Shown piece after piece: positions 8,990 to 18,283 of a stretch of 64,000 nucleotides of DNA. The position numbers and the translations under genes were made by a program. The DNA lies in the NCBI RefSeq assembly GCF_022095615.2, contig NZ_CP155559.1, positions 1,981,501 through 2,045,500 of the forward strand, read 5' to 3'. Numbering within the stretch: the first letter of the stretch is position 1; the number at the start of each line of letters is the position of its first letter. Origin of the DNA: Bacillus thuringiensis (GTDB lineage: Bacteria > Bacillota > Bacilli > Bacillales > Bacillaceae_G). A model generated the notes under the pieces. The model did no database searches, had not been told where the DNA came from, and saw nothing but the letters and a program-made list of their open reading frames with translations.

Positions 8990-9670
8990 ATGAGTTTAGA
9001 TTGCAGAGTTAGAGAATCTATACAAGAAGAAGCGAAGGGGATTATCGCCCCGCCGGATTTAAAAGAGAAAGTAATTATTCAGATTAAAATGAATCGCGGG
9101 GGGAACAAAAGGAAGAAGCGCCTTATTGCAGGAGTGCTTGCGGCAGCATTTTTACTCCCAACGACTGGTTTTGCGTATCAATCTATTATGGCGGATGGTA
9201 TATACGGATCGTTTGAGAATTTAAAAAAACATGCTGGAGCAATGACGTTAGAAGCATATATGCGTTTTAATGCAAAATTATCAGAAGCGAAAGATGAAAT
9301 GGGTGCGAAGGAATATGAAGAATTTACAAAAGAACTAAAAAAATTAACAAATGCAAAGCTTGCGTACGGGGATTCGAACGGTAATATTGATTATGATCAA
9401 TTATCACCAGAAAAAAGAGAAGAAATGAAAAAGGTAAGTATGGGGCTTCAACCATACTTTGATAAATTAAATGGTCATAAATCTAGTAAAGAAATATTAA
9501 CACAAGAAGAATTTGATCACTATATGGAAGCATTAATGACACATGAAATCGTACGAGTGAAGACAAAATCAACTGGTGGAATGAAAGTAGAAGACGTACC
9601 TGAGGCGTACAAAGAAAGATTTATTCAAGCAGAGCAGTTTATGGAGTATGTAGATGAAAAGGTGAGATAA
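8990..9670 (+). CDS. DUF3600-type anti-sigma factor
   Basis: 226 residues. A soluble N-terminal part (about 1-43) is followed by one membrane segment (RLIAGVLAAAFLLPTTGFAY, about 44-63) and an extracellular, helical, Lys/Glu-rich domain. This is the layout of membrane anti-sigma factors that hold a partner ECF sigma at the membrane. The gene starts one base after the sigma stop codon, with the ribosome site (AGGAGAGGTAGGGGG) inside the sigma gene. Its partner is interrupted here, so the anti-sigma may have no full-length target. Confidence 0.85.
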   Translation: MSLDCRVRESIQEEAKGIIAPPDLKEKVIIQIKMNRGGNKRKKRLIAGVLAAAFLLPTTGFAYQSIMADGIYGSFENLKKHAGAMTLEAYMRFNAKLSEAKDEMGAKEYEEFTKELKKLTNAKLAYGDSNGNIDYDQLSPEKREEMKKVSMGLQPYFDKLNGHKSSKEILTQEEFDHYMEALMTHEIVRVKTKSTGGMKVEDVPEAYKERFIQAEQFMEYVDEKVR

Positions 9671-9674
9671 GTAA

Positions 9675-9706
9675 AAAAGCTCATAGCCTAAGCTGTGAGC
9701 TTTTCT
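9675..9706. terminator. intrinsic terminator
   Basis: Thirteen-pair stem with one G-T pair (9675-9687 / 9692-9704), a four-base loop and a T-run. It lies between convergent genes. Confidence 0.8.
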
Positions 9707-9724
9707 TATTGAAATGTAAATATA

Positions 9725-9970
9725 TTAACCACCTATTCCTTTTGCTAGCAATAGGAAGTATACAACTACTAATATTACGCCATTTAATGCAGTACCAACT
9801 ATTCCGAATAACCAATTCTTTGATGCGATTGCAAATATAATACCGAGTAATGAAAGTATACCTAGGATTGCAATAATTAAAGTTAAATTTGCATGAGGCC
9901 CTCTTAAAATAAAGAAAGAACATACACTCCCGATAAACGTTAGAAATGAGAAAGCCCCTAATCTATACAT
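9725..9970 (-). CDS. small membrane protein
   Basis: 81 residues with about three hydrophobic stretches (7-23, 27-49, 54-77) and very few charges. The ATG is preceded by AAGGGAGA. It resembles the many small three-helix membrane proteins of bacilli; no function can be read. Confidence 0.7.
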   Translation of the reverse strand: MYRLGAFSFLTFIGSVCSFFILRGPHANLTLIIAILGILSLLGIIFAIASKNWLFGIVGTALNGVILVVVYFLLLAKGIGG

Positions 9971-10108
9971 AGTAAGTCTCCCTTGGCTAAAATGTAATTT
10001 GATTTAATGTACGATATTCTTTAGTTTAACATAAATTCCCTTTTATACATTAAATATATAAATAATAAAAACGAGTAAAAAATCTGAGTGATTTCATACT
10101 CGTTTTTG

Positions 10109-10210
10109 CTATTTATTAAATTTCCTTACTGCATGTATGCCGACTCTTACGAGTAATAGTGTACTTATAAATAAAGCGCCGTAACCAACTACTATAAAAA
10201 AATTGGTCAT
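10109..10210 (-). CDS. 33-residue membrane peptide
   Basis: A short frame: MTNFFIVVGYGALFIS and so on to VRKFNK. One hydrophobic helix covers residues 4-22, followed by a basic tail. Its ATG overlaps the TGA of the upstream membrane gene by one base (TGATG), which is typical translational coupling. An A/T-rich stretch follows. No homologue is recognised; it may be a small subunit or regulator of its neighbour. Confidence 0.55.
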   Translation of the reverse strand: MTNFFIVVGYGALFISTLLLVRVGIHAVRKFNK

Positions 10211-10644
10211 CAATTATATTTTTTTATAGTTGCATAATCTTTTTGTATAAAACAATCTAAAAGGGAATAGCCAGCTATTAAACTAATAATCGTAACAAAA
10301 GTCGTATTTATAAGAATAATATTAGTTAAATAAGGTAGGTATGCACCAACTGGTGAAAAGAGTAGAGCTGGAGAAAAGGAAATGAATAGCGTAGGCACAG
10401 TAATAGCGATAAATTTATCCGGTTGAAAGCGCCAGTTTTGTTTACTTGTTTCTCGATTAATGGATTGAAGGAATCGTAATAAAATGCCAACTATAAGAGG
10501 GAAGAGTGTAAAGTAGAATAATCTTGGATAAACGTTAAAACTCACCTGCGCATCTGTATCTAAATAAAATTGAATTTTCACTCCGACAAATAATAATAAG
10601 ACGATAAATAATGTAAAGCAGAGGTATAGCATCACTTTTTGCAT
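10210..10644 (-). CDS. multi-pass membrane protein
   Basis: 144 residues from the ATG that has GGATGGTGG six bases upstream; longer starts lie in the preceding terminator. It has four likely membrane segments (about 5-22, 37-57, 77-96, 105-130) and a conserved-looking NWRFQPDKFIAITVP loop. The family is not recognised. It ends in a one-base overlap with the 33-residue membrane peptide gene, so the two should be made together. Confidence 0.72.
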   Translation of the reverse strand: MQKVMLYLCFTLFIVLLLFVGVKIQFYLDTDAQVSFNVYPRLFYFTLFPLIVGILLRFLQSINRETSKQNWRFQPDKFIAITVPTLFISFSPALLFSPVGAYLPYLTNIILINTTFVTIISLIAGYSLLDCFIQKDYATIKKYN

Positions 10645-10683
10645 TGCATTCCACCATCCTTTACTCAAAATATATTCAAAAAA

Positions 10684-10722
10684 AGAAGAGATATACAATA
10701 ACTACTGTTGTATATCTCTTCT
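10684..10722 (-). terminator. intrinsic terminator of the hydrolase gene
   Basis: Fifteen-bp stem (10684-10698 / 10708-10722) with a T-rich 3' side on the minus strand. It separates the hydrolase gene from the membrane-protein pair downstream. Confidence 0.8.
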
Positions 10723-10729
10723 TTTACTG

Positions 10730-11701
10730 TTAGTTAATAGTGGAGTTTGCCTTTTCTTGCTTCGTGAAATAATCAATAATGCCCATCGCGCTAATTTCTA
10801 TATCTAGATGTAAAATGTTATAAACGGAATGATCTGATGGAACGTTTAACATTGTAAGGTGAGAAGAAATCTTATCCATTAATACAATTTGTAAAGCTTT
10901 AGTCGCTGCATCGAAATCATTATACTGTTCAAAGACCTCTTTACCAGTATGAACGAAAATAGGTAGCCAATGTTCCAGTTGGTTGTATACTTCTGTAACA
11001 TTGGATGATGCACCGTAATGGCCGAAATAAATAGTATCTACATTCATACTTTGAATATGATTTTTAGAAGCAATCATCGCATCTGGTTGGAATTGTGAAG
11101 GAGACGTTGATGGTAGATATAGTTCTACACCAAGGTCTGCGAGTTCTCTATAATAAATTCCAATTGTATCGCCAGTGAAAATACCGTTTGTTAATGAATC
11201 ATGAATGCTAATATGGTGCTTAGCATGTCCCGGTGTATCGTAAAATGTAAGTGTACGGTCTGCGGCAATTTTTAACGTATCACCATGTTGTACAATACGA
11301 ACACGTTCTTCTTCTATAGGAAGAATTGGATCAAATAGTTTATCGAAATCTTCTTTGTATACAGCTTTTGCGCCTAAAATGAGTTTTGTTGGATCAATCA
11401 TATGACGAGCACCGCGAGAATGCACATATAAAGTAGCGTTTGGGCATTTTTCCATCATTAAACCAGCAGCACCGGCGTGATCTAAATGAACATGTGTAAC
11501 GATAATGTTTTTAACTTCGTTTAAATCAATATGTAATTGTTGTAAGCCGTCTAAAATATACGGAAGAGAAGGGGCTGCACAAGTTTCAATTAAAGTAATA
11601 TCGTCACCTAATAAAACGTACGTACCAGTTCGTTCATTATGTTGTAAATCGAAATCATCAATAAGATATAGGTGAGAAGATAATTGCTCTACTTTTTTCA
11701 T
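10730..11701 (-). CDS. metallo-beta-lactamase-fold hydrolase
   Basis: 323 residues. The ATG at 11701 is preceded by TAAGGAGTGG; a GTG three codons earlier is too close to that site. The signature HVHLDHAG binds two metal ions, followed by TGDTIGIYY and FGHYGAS, matching the later metal ligands of the fold. The family covers glyoxalase II, lactonases and RNases. The length and a C-terminal helical extension suggest a cytosolic hydrolase of unknown substrate. Confidence 0.88.
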   Translation of the reverse strand: MKKVEQLSSHLYLIDDFDLQHNERTGTYVLLGDDITLIETCAAPSLPYILDGLQQLHIDLNEVKNIIVTHVHLDHAGAAGLMMEKCPNATLYVHSRGARHMIDPTKLILGAKAVYKEDFDKLFDPILPIEEERVRIVQHGDTLKIAADRTLTFYDTPGHAKHHISIHDSLTNGIFTGDTIGIYYRELADLGVELYLPSTSPSQFQPDAMIASKNHIQSMNVDTIYFGHYGASSNVTEVYNQLEHWLPIFVHTGKEVFEQYNDFDAATKALQIVLMDKISSHLTMLNVPSDHSVYNILHLDIEISAMGIIDYFTKQEKANSTIN

Positions 11702-11750
11702 CTTTACCACTCCTTATATACGGTATGTAACTATTATACGCTAAAAATAC

Positions 11751-11789
11751 AAAAAGGCAGAAAACGAAAGTTTCGTCTTCTGCCTTTTT
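11751..11789. terminator. intrinsic terminator
   Basis: Stem of 19 positions with one mismatch (11751-11769 / 11771-11789), A-rich on one side and T-rich on the other. It ends the minus-strand gene at 11799-12008. Confidence 0.8.
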
Positions 11790-11798
11790 AAAGTGTTG

Positions 11799-12008
11799 TT
11801 ATTTTGTTTGTTCTTTATTGATAGACATAACAAACAGTCCAACAATGCCACCAACGATTGGAAGCATAATCTCTCCTGCTAAATTAAAGTAGGAGCTTAA
11901 AAATAAACCATTAACATCGATTACCCAGCCAATCACATACAATAACATCATATATAGTACGAAATAAAACTCGCGATTTGAAATCGTTTCATGTTGTGCA
12001 GTTTTCAT
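11799..12008 (-). CDS. small membrane protein
   Basis: 69 residues from the ATG with AAGGATGG eight bases upstream. A polar N-terminus (MKTAQHETISNREF) is followed by two hydrophobic segments, about residues 16-34 and 42-62. No motif is recognised. Single-gene unit with its own terminator. Confidence 0.68.
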   Translation of the reverse strand: MKTAQHETISNREFYFVLYMMLLYVIGWVIDVNGLFLSSYFNLAGEIMLPIVGGIVGLFVMSINKEQTK

Positions 12009-12231
12009 AATGAACACCATCCTTTTCTTTTATAATGGAATATAAACTGTCACATTTTGTTCACAAATCAATTGTAAAACTTTCCAACATAAAAGTCTAG
12101 TAGTTTGTGTCGAATTTTCGAACGAAAATAAAGCGTTATCATTTTTGTGGTAAATACGTAATAAGAGCTGTATATTCACGAATGTAGTATAGTATAAACA
12201 TAGAATGATAGTGAAGAGAGGGGCAAGGACA

Positions 12232-12714
12232 ATGACAGTTTATGATTTTTCAGCTAAAACGATAACAGGAGAAGATAAGTCGTTAAAAGATTACGAAGGA
12301 AAAGCACTTCTTATTGTAAATGTAGCTAGCAAGTGTGGTTTTACACCGCAATATAAAGGGTTACAAGAAGTATATGATAAGTATAAAGACCAAGGATTAG
12401 AAATACTCGGTTTCCCTTGTAACCAATTTGGAGGACAAGAACCAGGTACAGAAGCAGATATTACTAGTTTTTGTGAGTTAAACTTCGGTGTAAATTTCCC
12501 GATGTTTGCAAAACTCGATGTAAAAGGTGACAAGGCTCATCCTCTGTATACATATATGACAGAACAAGCACCAGGTTTACTCGGTATGAAAGCAGTGAAA
12601 TGGAATTTTACGAAGTTTTTAATTGGAAAAGACGGGAAAGTAGTAGGGCGTTTTGCGCCGCAGACGAAGCCGGTAGATTTAGAGGTTGAGATTGAGAAGG
12701 TACTTGGAGAATAA
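12232..12714 (+). CDS. bsaA: glutathione peroxidase-family thiol peroxidase
   Basis: 160 residues. The ATG is preceded by GGCAAGGAC; a start nine codons earlier lacks a site. The peroxidatic Cys is C35 in NVASKCGFTPQ, with Gln in FPCNQFGGQEPG and Trp in KWNFTKFLI completing the catalytic set. Cys replaces the selenocysteine of animal enzymes. Bacilli lack glutathione, so the reductant is probably thioredoxin or bacillithiol. It reduces peroxides in the cytoplasm. It converges on the MoxR operon across a shared terminator. Confidence 0.93.
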   Translation: MTVYDFSAKTITGEDKSLKDYEGKALLIVNVASKCGFTPQYKGLQEVYDKYKDQGLEILGFPCNQFGGQEPGTEADITSFCELNFGVNFPMFAKLDVKGDKAHPLYTYMTEQAPGLLGMKAVKWNFTKFLIGKDGKVVGRFAPQTKPVDLEVEIEKVLGE

Positions 12715-12733
12715 ATAGAAGTTTCCCTTTATT

Positions 12734-12776
12734 AAAAAAGCCTCAAAGAACTACCTTGTTCTTTGAGGCTTTTTCC
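12734..12776. terminator. bidirectional terminator
   Basis: Seventeen-pair stem built on aaaaagcctcaaagaac and its complement, with A-rich and T-rich flanks. It serves bsaA and the opposing transglutaminase operon. Confidence 0.88.
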
Positions 12777-12796
12777 TTCAACTCATATTATCAAGA

Positions 12797-15025
12797 TTAA
12801 ATCACTGAATGGAAGTCATTTGATTTTGGCGGAGAAGCTGCTTTTTTCATAAGAATTTCCCATAACTGTACGGATTTTTCCCATTCTGCTGCGGATTGTC
12901 CCTTTTGATACATAGCGTTCTCATAACTGAAAGTAAGTTGTTGCATATGAGCCGAGTTGTAAAGTGTATCGATGTGGAGTGCATATTCTCGGAATGTTTG
13001 ACTTTCACCTCGTCGTATACCGATTCGCGCAAATTGTTTTAAAAGTGCACCGTAAGCTTTGCTATAAACAGCATCATCTTTTCGGTATTTATAGAAAAGA
13101 ATGATAAAAAATGTAATCCATTTCATTCTAGTAGCGAAGAGAGTGTATCCTATAATACTAATTAGTATCGAAGAAAGGAATACGTACCACCAAGAAAATC
13201 TATTTTTAGCATTTGTAATCTTCTTAGTAGGAGCTTCTTCTGTATTTTCTATTAAACTTTTAAGCTTTGCTTCATTGTTTCTTTGGTGCATTTGCGCGTT
13301 TTGAGAATTAGTTTCTTCGCTATTTTGTATAGTAGGAGCAGGAGTATTATTTGTGAAATTATAGGGATTAGTAAATCCTTTTGTTGGTTCGAATGGAATC
13401 CATCCGTATCCAGGGAAATATACTTCGACCCAAGAGTGTGCGTTATCGTTCGCGATTTTATAAACATCCTCGCCTTCAGCACCCACAAGCGTATTATCAA
13501 GAGTTCCTTCTGTATACCCTTTTACCCAGCGAGCAGGAATCCCGGCAGAACGAAGTAACACGATCATAGACGTCGAGAAATTATTACAGTAGCCGCTTTT
13601 TGTATCAAAAAGGAATTGATCTACATAATCTTGGTTTTGGGCAGGGAACGAGACATTCATTGTTTCATATACGAAAGAATGGTCGGTGAAGTAATTTTCA
13701 ATAGCTAATGCTTTATCATATCGGTTGTCTTTATCATTTGTTAGATTAGCAGCTAAGTCTTTTACTCGCTGCGGTAATGATCTGGGAAGTTGCGTGTACT
13801 TTGTCATGAAATAAGGATTTGTTTCTTGGCCTTCATTCGTTTTTACAACTTTCAAGTTTTCTATGGAAAATTCCGGGACCTCATATGTTACTTTATATGA
13901 ATGTAAAGTAGTAGAAGAACCTCCATCCATCGTATAAATTTTTTCTGAAAATGGGTCAACACTGTATGATACATTAGAAGAAGCTTCAACTGATACTAGC
14001 CCTGCTGGATAGGTAAGGTGAGGATAACTTTTTTGCATGGTAATTGTCGCCTCAGTTGCCTCTGTTTTTGTATTTTGTTCGTACCAGCTCACGACGTCAT
14101 TTTTATTTTTAAAAGAAACATTTTTTTGATTTTCAGAAACTTCCCAGCCTTTTCCTGTATAAAAATCTTTCGTTTCGACTCTCCAATATTGTTTGTTTTG
14201 CGTTTGTGCTGTGAAAACAATTGTAGGATCAGCCTTAAAAGGACCACCTAATCTCGAGTCATCTAAACCATACCCAATTTTAGAAACTTCTTGCTGTTTA
14301 CTTGCTTCGGATGTGTTGAATTTTAAAAAATCCATTGGGTTTGGCCATTGAGGACCAAATTTTGGAGCGAAGTATGCGATGGTTGCTGACAATACAATAA
14401 ACACTGTAAGAGGTCTAAGTAATTTTGAGATTTCTCTAGCATAATGTTGTAAGTGTTCCATCTCTTTTATTCGTTCTATGCGAAGAAGACTAAGCATAAA
14501 AAAGCCGATGACAACAGTACGAATAATAGCGAAGTTTGCATTGTATAAATGTAAGTTATGAAAAACGGTGATATAAATAATAGTCAATATAAGAAATAGC
14601 AGCCCACGTTTTTTATGAATCATCCAAAAAGAAATGAAAGCACTTAAAAACCAAAATGATAAAAAAAATAAAAGTGTTGGAAAAACTGGAGAGATATCCA
14701 GCAAATTCCCTTGAAATAACAGGGAGGAATTTTGAGAAATATCAGTGAAAAATTTCGTTAGCCAAGATGGATTTATAAAAGCATTTTTATAATATAGGAA
14801 ATGAATGATGAATAAAATCGTGATAATCTTTATTGGAATCTGCCACTTTGTTTGAAAAAAAGAGAGGGTGAAGCAAATTCCTATAAATATTACAAAAACG
14901 TCTAATCTACCTACGTTTGTAATACCTAGAAGGGGTCTTAGCCATTCTAGTAAAAGTAGAAATGCGCATGCATGCATGAAGAATCTACTCATATCCCATT
15001 GTTTTTTTGTTTGTAATGTTATCAT
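12797..15025 (-). CDS. transglutaminase-like membrane protein (TgpA type)
   Basis: 742 residues: about five or six N-terminal membrane helices (to roughly residue 210), a large extracellular part with the transglutaminase core, another membrane helix near residue 620, and a cytosolic DUF4129-like tail. The core contains SGYCNNFSTSM (catalytic Cys), AHSWVEVYFPGYGW (His) and PFEPT (Asp region). Its ATG overlaps the stop of the DUF58 gene by four bases (ATGA). The MoxR / DUF58 / transglutaminase set is widespread in bacteria and linked to envelope processing, but its substrate in bacilli is not established to my knowledge. Confidence 0.92.
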   Translation of the reverse strand: MITLQTKKQWDMSRFFMHACAFLLLLEWLRPLLGITNVGRLDVFVIFIGICFTLSFFQTKWQIPIKIITILFIIHFLYYKNAFINPSWLTKFFTDISQNSSLLFQGNLLDISPVFPTLLFFLSFWFLSAFISFWMIHKKRGLLFLILTIIYITVFHNLHLYNANFAIIRTVVIGFFMLSLLRIERIKEMEHLQHYAREISKLLRPLTVFIVLSATIAYFAPKFGPQWPNPMDFLKFNTSEASKQQEVSKIGYGLDDSRLGGPFKADPTIVFTAQTQNKQYWRVETKDFYTGKGWEVSENQKNVSFKNKNDVVSWYEQNTKTEATEATITMQKSYPHLTYPAGLVSVEASSNVSYSVDPFSEKIYTMDGGSSTTLHSYKVTYEVPEFSIENLKVVKTNEGQETNPYFMTKYTQLPRSLPQRVKDLAANLTNDKDNRYDKALAIENYFTDHSFVYETMNVSFPAQNQDYVDQFLFDTKSGYCNNFSTSMIVLLRSAGIPARWVKGYTEGTLDNTLVGAEGEDVYKIANDNAHSWVEVYFPGYGWIPFEPTKGFTNPYNFTNNTPAPTIQNSEETNSQNAQMHQRNNEAKLKSLIENTEEAPTKKITNAKNRFSWWYVFLSSILISIIGYTLFATRMKWITFFIILFYKYRKDDAVYSKAYGALLKQFARIGIRRGESQTFREYALHIDTLYNSAHMQQLTFSYENAMYQKGQSAAEWEKSVQLWEILMKKAASPPKSNDFHSVI

Positions 15026-16236
15026 TTGCTCACCTCAAAAAATACGTTTGTATAGCGGTTTTCATAAACAGCTTTTACAAATATTTTTCGTTTTTGTAGA
15101 GTTTCTAGAATACTGAGTTCTCGATGTGAGAGTTGATTCGGTTTTTCTTTTACGACAAACACCATTAATTTTCTATTTTTAATAGCAGCATGGTCAGCCG
15201 CCTTTTGAATATCGGGAGAAAGATCGCTTGTCACGAGTATAATCGTGACAGGCTCATAAATTTTTCTTAATTCCATTTCTACACTCCGGGAGAGTGGGAA
15301 TACACTATCTGCTTGTACTTTCGCTAAATGACAAAAGATTTGATGCAACTGACTATCTCCATTGTCTAAAGGGAAAAAAGTTCGTTCTTTTCCGACAGAT
15401 ACGAATGACGCTGGTGAATTTTGCTTCAAGACAGACCTGACAATAGAGGCAGTAAAGGTGACGACTGATTCGAATAGAGGGGATGGGGTTCTGTCCATGA
15501 ACATCATAATATTATGGCTACGCTGTTGTTCAAACTCTTTCGTCATAATGGTGTTTGTTCGTGCAGTTGCATTCCAATCAATCCATGAAAAGCGGTCACC
15601 AGGTTTATAGTCTCTCACACCGACAGAAATGGTAGAGTCTTTTACTAAATTTATATTTGCTGAAAGTGCTCCTTGTTCGAAATGATTTTCCATTTGTCGA
15701 TATGTTATATCTACATACTGAGGATAGACTAAAAATGTATCTGGAACTGAAAAAGTTATTTCTTTCGCCATCATTCCGAATAAATCACCAGTTTTGACAC
15801 GTACGCTTGAAAAAGTGTGCTCTCCTCTAGGGATTGTGTCTATAGCATATTGAAACGAAATCTTTCGTTTCAATCCTGGAAAGAGTATAACCTTATTTAT
15901 CTTCGTTTGTTTACAATTTGTAAATTGTGATGGTAGCACATCTTCTATAATTAAATAAAGTAAGGGAAAAGGAAAACTTCTTTTTATTGTAATCGTACTT
16001 AAAAATAGTTCTCCTGCTACATATTCAGCTTGATTTGTTATTCGTTTTACTTCGGCGTTCCGTAAAGCATAGAAGGGGAGCAGTAGTGAATAAAGACCAA
16101 TAGGAATCGCACTGTAAAACAAAAACCAACTTACAAATCCTCCTTGAAGCATAGCGTATACAAATGTTAAGACTAGACATAATGGAATGAGTGATAACTT
16201 AGTAAAATGATAGAGTGCTCGTAGTATCCGTTTCAT
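15022..16236 (-). CDS. DUF58 (von Willebrand A-like) membrane protein
   Basis: 404 residues, with two hydrophobic helices at the N-terminus (about 14-55) and a cytosolic part with the DUF58 signature GVRDYKPGDRFSWIDWNATARTN (shown in part) and a VWA-like end (IMMFMDRTPS, IILVTSDLS). Middle member of the MoxR operon. The ATG at 16236 shares one base with the MoxR stop (TGATG), and the next gene overlaps it by four bases. It is probably the client that the MoxR ATPase acts on. Confidence 0.92.
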   Translation of the reverse strand: MKRILRALYHFTKLSLIPLCLVLTFVYAMLQGGFVSWFLFYSAIPIGLYSLLLPFYALRNAEVKRITNQAEYVAGELFLSTITIKRSFPFPLLYLIIEDVLPSQFTNCKQTKINKVILFPGLKRKISFQYAIDTIPRGEHTFSSVRVKTGDLFGMMAKEITFSVPDTFLVYPQYVDITYRQMENHFEQGALSANINLVKDSTISVGVRDYKPGDRFSWIDWNATARTNTIMTKEFEQQRSHNIMMFMDRTPSPLFESVVTFTASIVRSVLKQNSPASFVSVGKERTFFPLDNGDSQLHQIFCHLAKVQADSVFPLSRSVEMELRKIYEPVTIILVTSDLSPDIQKAADHAAIKNRKLMVFVVKEKPNQLSHRELSILETLQKRKIFVKAVYENRYTNVFFEVSK

Positions 16237-17198
16237 CAAAGGTTCATTTTCCTTTGAGTAGGTACGGTAGTTCGCGCAACGATCTTTGCGATGACTTGTT
16301 CGCCTGTTATTCCTTCAAATTTTGCTTCCATTTTTAAAATGAGTCTGTGAGCCAACACGTAAGGAGCTAAAAATTTAACATCGTCTGGAATAACATAATT
16401 TCTTCCATGGATGAATGCATAAGCTTGTGAAGCTTTCATTAAAGCGATCGAGCCACGCGGACTTGCACCAAGTTGTATAGAACTATAAGAACGCGTCTGA
16501 CTAACAAGCTTTACAATGTAATGCTTGATTGCTTTGTCCATACTTACTTCCCGTACGATTTGTTGTAAATAAAGTAATTCTTCTATTGTAGTAATAGCTT
16601 GCAAATGAGAGAGGGGATTTGTTTTTTCCATTCGGTTTAAAATTTCAAATTCTTCTTCTGGTGTAGGATATCCCATTTTTAATTTCAATAAGAAACGATC
16701 GAGCTGTGCTTCCGGTAAAGGATATGTTCCCTCATATTCGACCGGATTTTGTGTAGCCATTACAAAGAACGGTTTTGGTAACGGTCTAGTCATGCCATCT
16801 ATTGTAATATTGCCTTCTTCCATACTTTCAAGTAAGGCAGATTGTGTTTTTGGTGATGTACGATTAATTTCATCAGCAAGTATAAAATTCCCCATGATTG
16901 GTCCAGGTTTGAACTCAAATTGGAGCTCTTTTGGATTATAAATAGAAACACCTGTTACATCTGATGGCAGTAAATCAGGTGTAAATTGAATGCGCTTGTA
17001 ATCAGCATCTATAGATTTAGAGAGAGCACGTACTAACATTGTTTTTCCGACACCAGGAACATCTTCTAATAGTACATGCCCTTCAGCTAATAGGGCTGTC
17101 AAAGCTAAGATCGTTTCTTTTCGTTTTCCGACCATTAACTTTTCAATATTGGTAATTATTTTTTCTATAATGGGATGTAATGAATCGAGCTGGTGCAT
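16236..17198 (-). CDS. MoxR-family AAA+ ATPase
   Basis: 320 residues. Walker A is DVPGVGKTMLV (around 45-55), Walker B ILADEINRTSPK, sensor 1 FFVMATQNPVE, an arginine-finger region QLDRFLLKLKMGYPT, and a C-terminal lid domain. MoxR ATPases act as chaperones for VWA-domain partners, here the adjacent DUF58 protein. The ATTAGGAGGATTACG site is strong. First gene of a three-gene overlapping operon. Confidence 0.94.
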   Translation of the reverse strand: MHQLDSLHPIIEKIITNIEKLMVGKRKETILALTALLAEGHVLLEDVPGVGKTMLVRALSKSIDADYKRIQFTPDLLPSDVTGVSIYNPKELQFEFKPGPIMGNFILADEINRTSPKTQSALLESMEEGNITIDGMTRPLPKPFFVMATQNPVEYEGTYPLPEAQLDRFLLKLKMGYPTPEEEFEILNRMEKTNPLSHLQAITTIEELLYLQQIVREVSMDKAIKHYIVKLVSQTRSYSSIQLGASPRGSIALMKASQAYAFIHGRNYVIPDDVKFLAPYVLAHRLILKMEAKFEGITGEQVIAKIVARTTVPTQRKMNL

Positions 17199-17446
17199 CG
17201 TAATCCTCCTAATTTTATTATCGTTTTCTAATCTCTTTAGTGGACAATAGAATTTATAATTCTATGTGTGGGTAGTAAAACTTCTATCTTAAATTCTGAG
17301 AATATTCAGATTATTTATTGTGATTACATCTAGTATAATTGTTTCCGTAACTTAGGGCAATATGGTAAATAATGATTTCTAGTTTTATGTGAAAAGAGAA
17401 GCGGATAGGAAATTTAGTTATTTGGATTGAGAGGGTGATGAAGCAT

Positions 17447-17494
17447 AAATAAAAACAGGACATGAGCATTGCTACTCATGTCCTGTTTTTATTT
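17447..17494 (-). terminator. intrinsic terminator of ric
   Basis: Perfect 20-bp stem (17447-17466 / 17475-17494) with an eight-base loop and U-rich ends on both strands. It is the strongest terminator in the window and overlaps the ric stop codon. Confidence 0.9.
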
Positions 17495-18200
17495 ATGACT
17501 TTGTAATAGCACGCGGAAATAAAATGTTATTTTCTAAATGAATATGCTCAAATAAATCAGACTCTAGCGATTCAAGACGTTGGTACACAAGTCGATAAGT
17601 GCCGCATGCTCCTTCTGGAGGAGTAAAGTCATTTGTCACTTTACGAAGTTCTTTTATAATATTTCCAGCATGAGTGTGCTCATTTTCTAGTTCATCTACT
17701 ACTTTACGTAACTTTGCATAGTTTTCATCAATTGGATTTTGTTCAAATTCTAAAATTAATGGAAAATCTTCCGTTTCTTCTTTAATTAAATGCTGTTCTA
17801 ATTCCATTTTAAGTTCATGAAATAGCTTATGAATTTGAGCTAAATGAGGCTGATTTGCTCCATGAACGCGTAATACTTTCGTCACATATGGGCTTAGCTG
17901 TGGCAACTCTTCATTTAAATAGCGATGATGTTTATTAATTACATAATCAATCAATTCGCGATAAGAAGCATTTTTCCAATCAATTTCAGATTCATTTAAT
18001 CGTTTCGTATTATGATAAAGCGTATTTAACTCTGTAATTACTTCAGAAGCTGATAAATTTCTTTCATGAATTGCATCAATAAGTGGCTTATTACCACCAC
18101 AACAAAAATCTATTCTATATGATTTAAAGAGATCACTAGCTTTCGGAAATTGTGTAACAATCTCACCAACAATTGAAGTTTCAGTAAATGTATGTTCCAT
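17493..18200 (-). CDS. ric: iron-sulfur cluster repair di-iron protein (RIC / ScdA / YtfE)
   Basis: 235 residues. The N-terminal DUF542 domain carries the FCCGGN motif (Cys 33 and 34). The C-terminal hemerythrin-like domain supplies the di-iron ligands as spaced His/Glu: INKHHRYL, HKLFHELK, EQHLIKEETEDFP, ELENEHTHAG and HIHLENNILFPRA. RIC proteins restore iron-sulfur clusters damaged by nitric oxide or peroxide. The start is the ATG with a weak GGAGGC site. An Fnr-type palindrome lies 75 bases upstream, in line with control by low oxygen or NO. Confidence 0.94.
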   Translation of the reverse strand: MEHTFTETSIVGEIVTQFPKASDLFKSYRIDFCCGGNKPLIDAIHERNLSASEVITELNTLYHNTKRLNESEIDWKNASYRELIDYVINKHHRYLNEELPQLSPYVTKVLRVHGANQPHLAQIHKLFHELKMELEQHLIKEETEDFPLILEFEQNPIDENYAKLRKVVDELENEHTHAGNIIKELRKVTNDFTPPEGACGTYRLVYQRLESLESDLFEHIHLENNILFPRAITKS

Positions 18201-18233
18201 ATGAATGCCTCCATAAAGTTTTAATATAGTATC

Positions 18234-18283
18234 TAAATTAAGAATAGCGATAAATGAAAAACAATGTGGTGATTGAAATCACT
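18234..18283 (-). promoter_or_regulatory. putative Fnr-controlled promoter of ric
   Basis: The palindrome GTGATTGAAATCAC (18269-18282) fits the Fnr/Crp pattern TGTGA-N6-TCACA at 8 of 10 positions (18268-18283). On the minus strand a TATTCT element lies at 18246-18241. If transcription starts near 18234, the box centres at about -41.5, the usual activator position. Confidence 0.5.
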
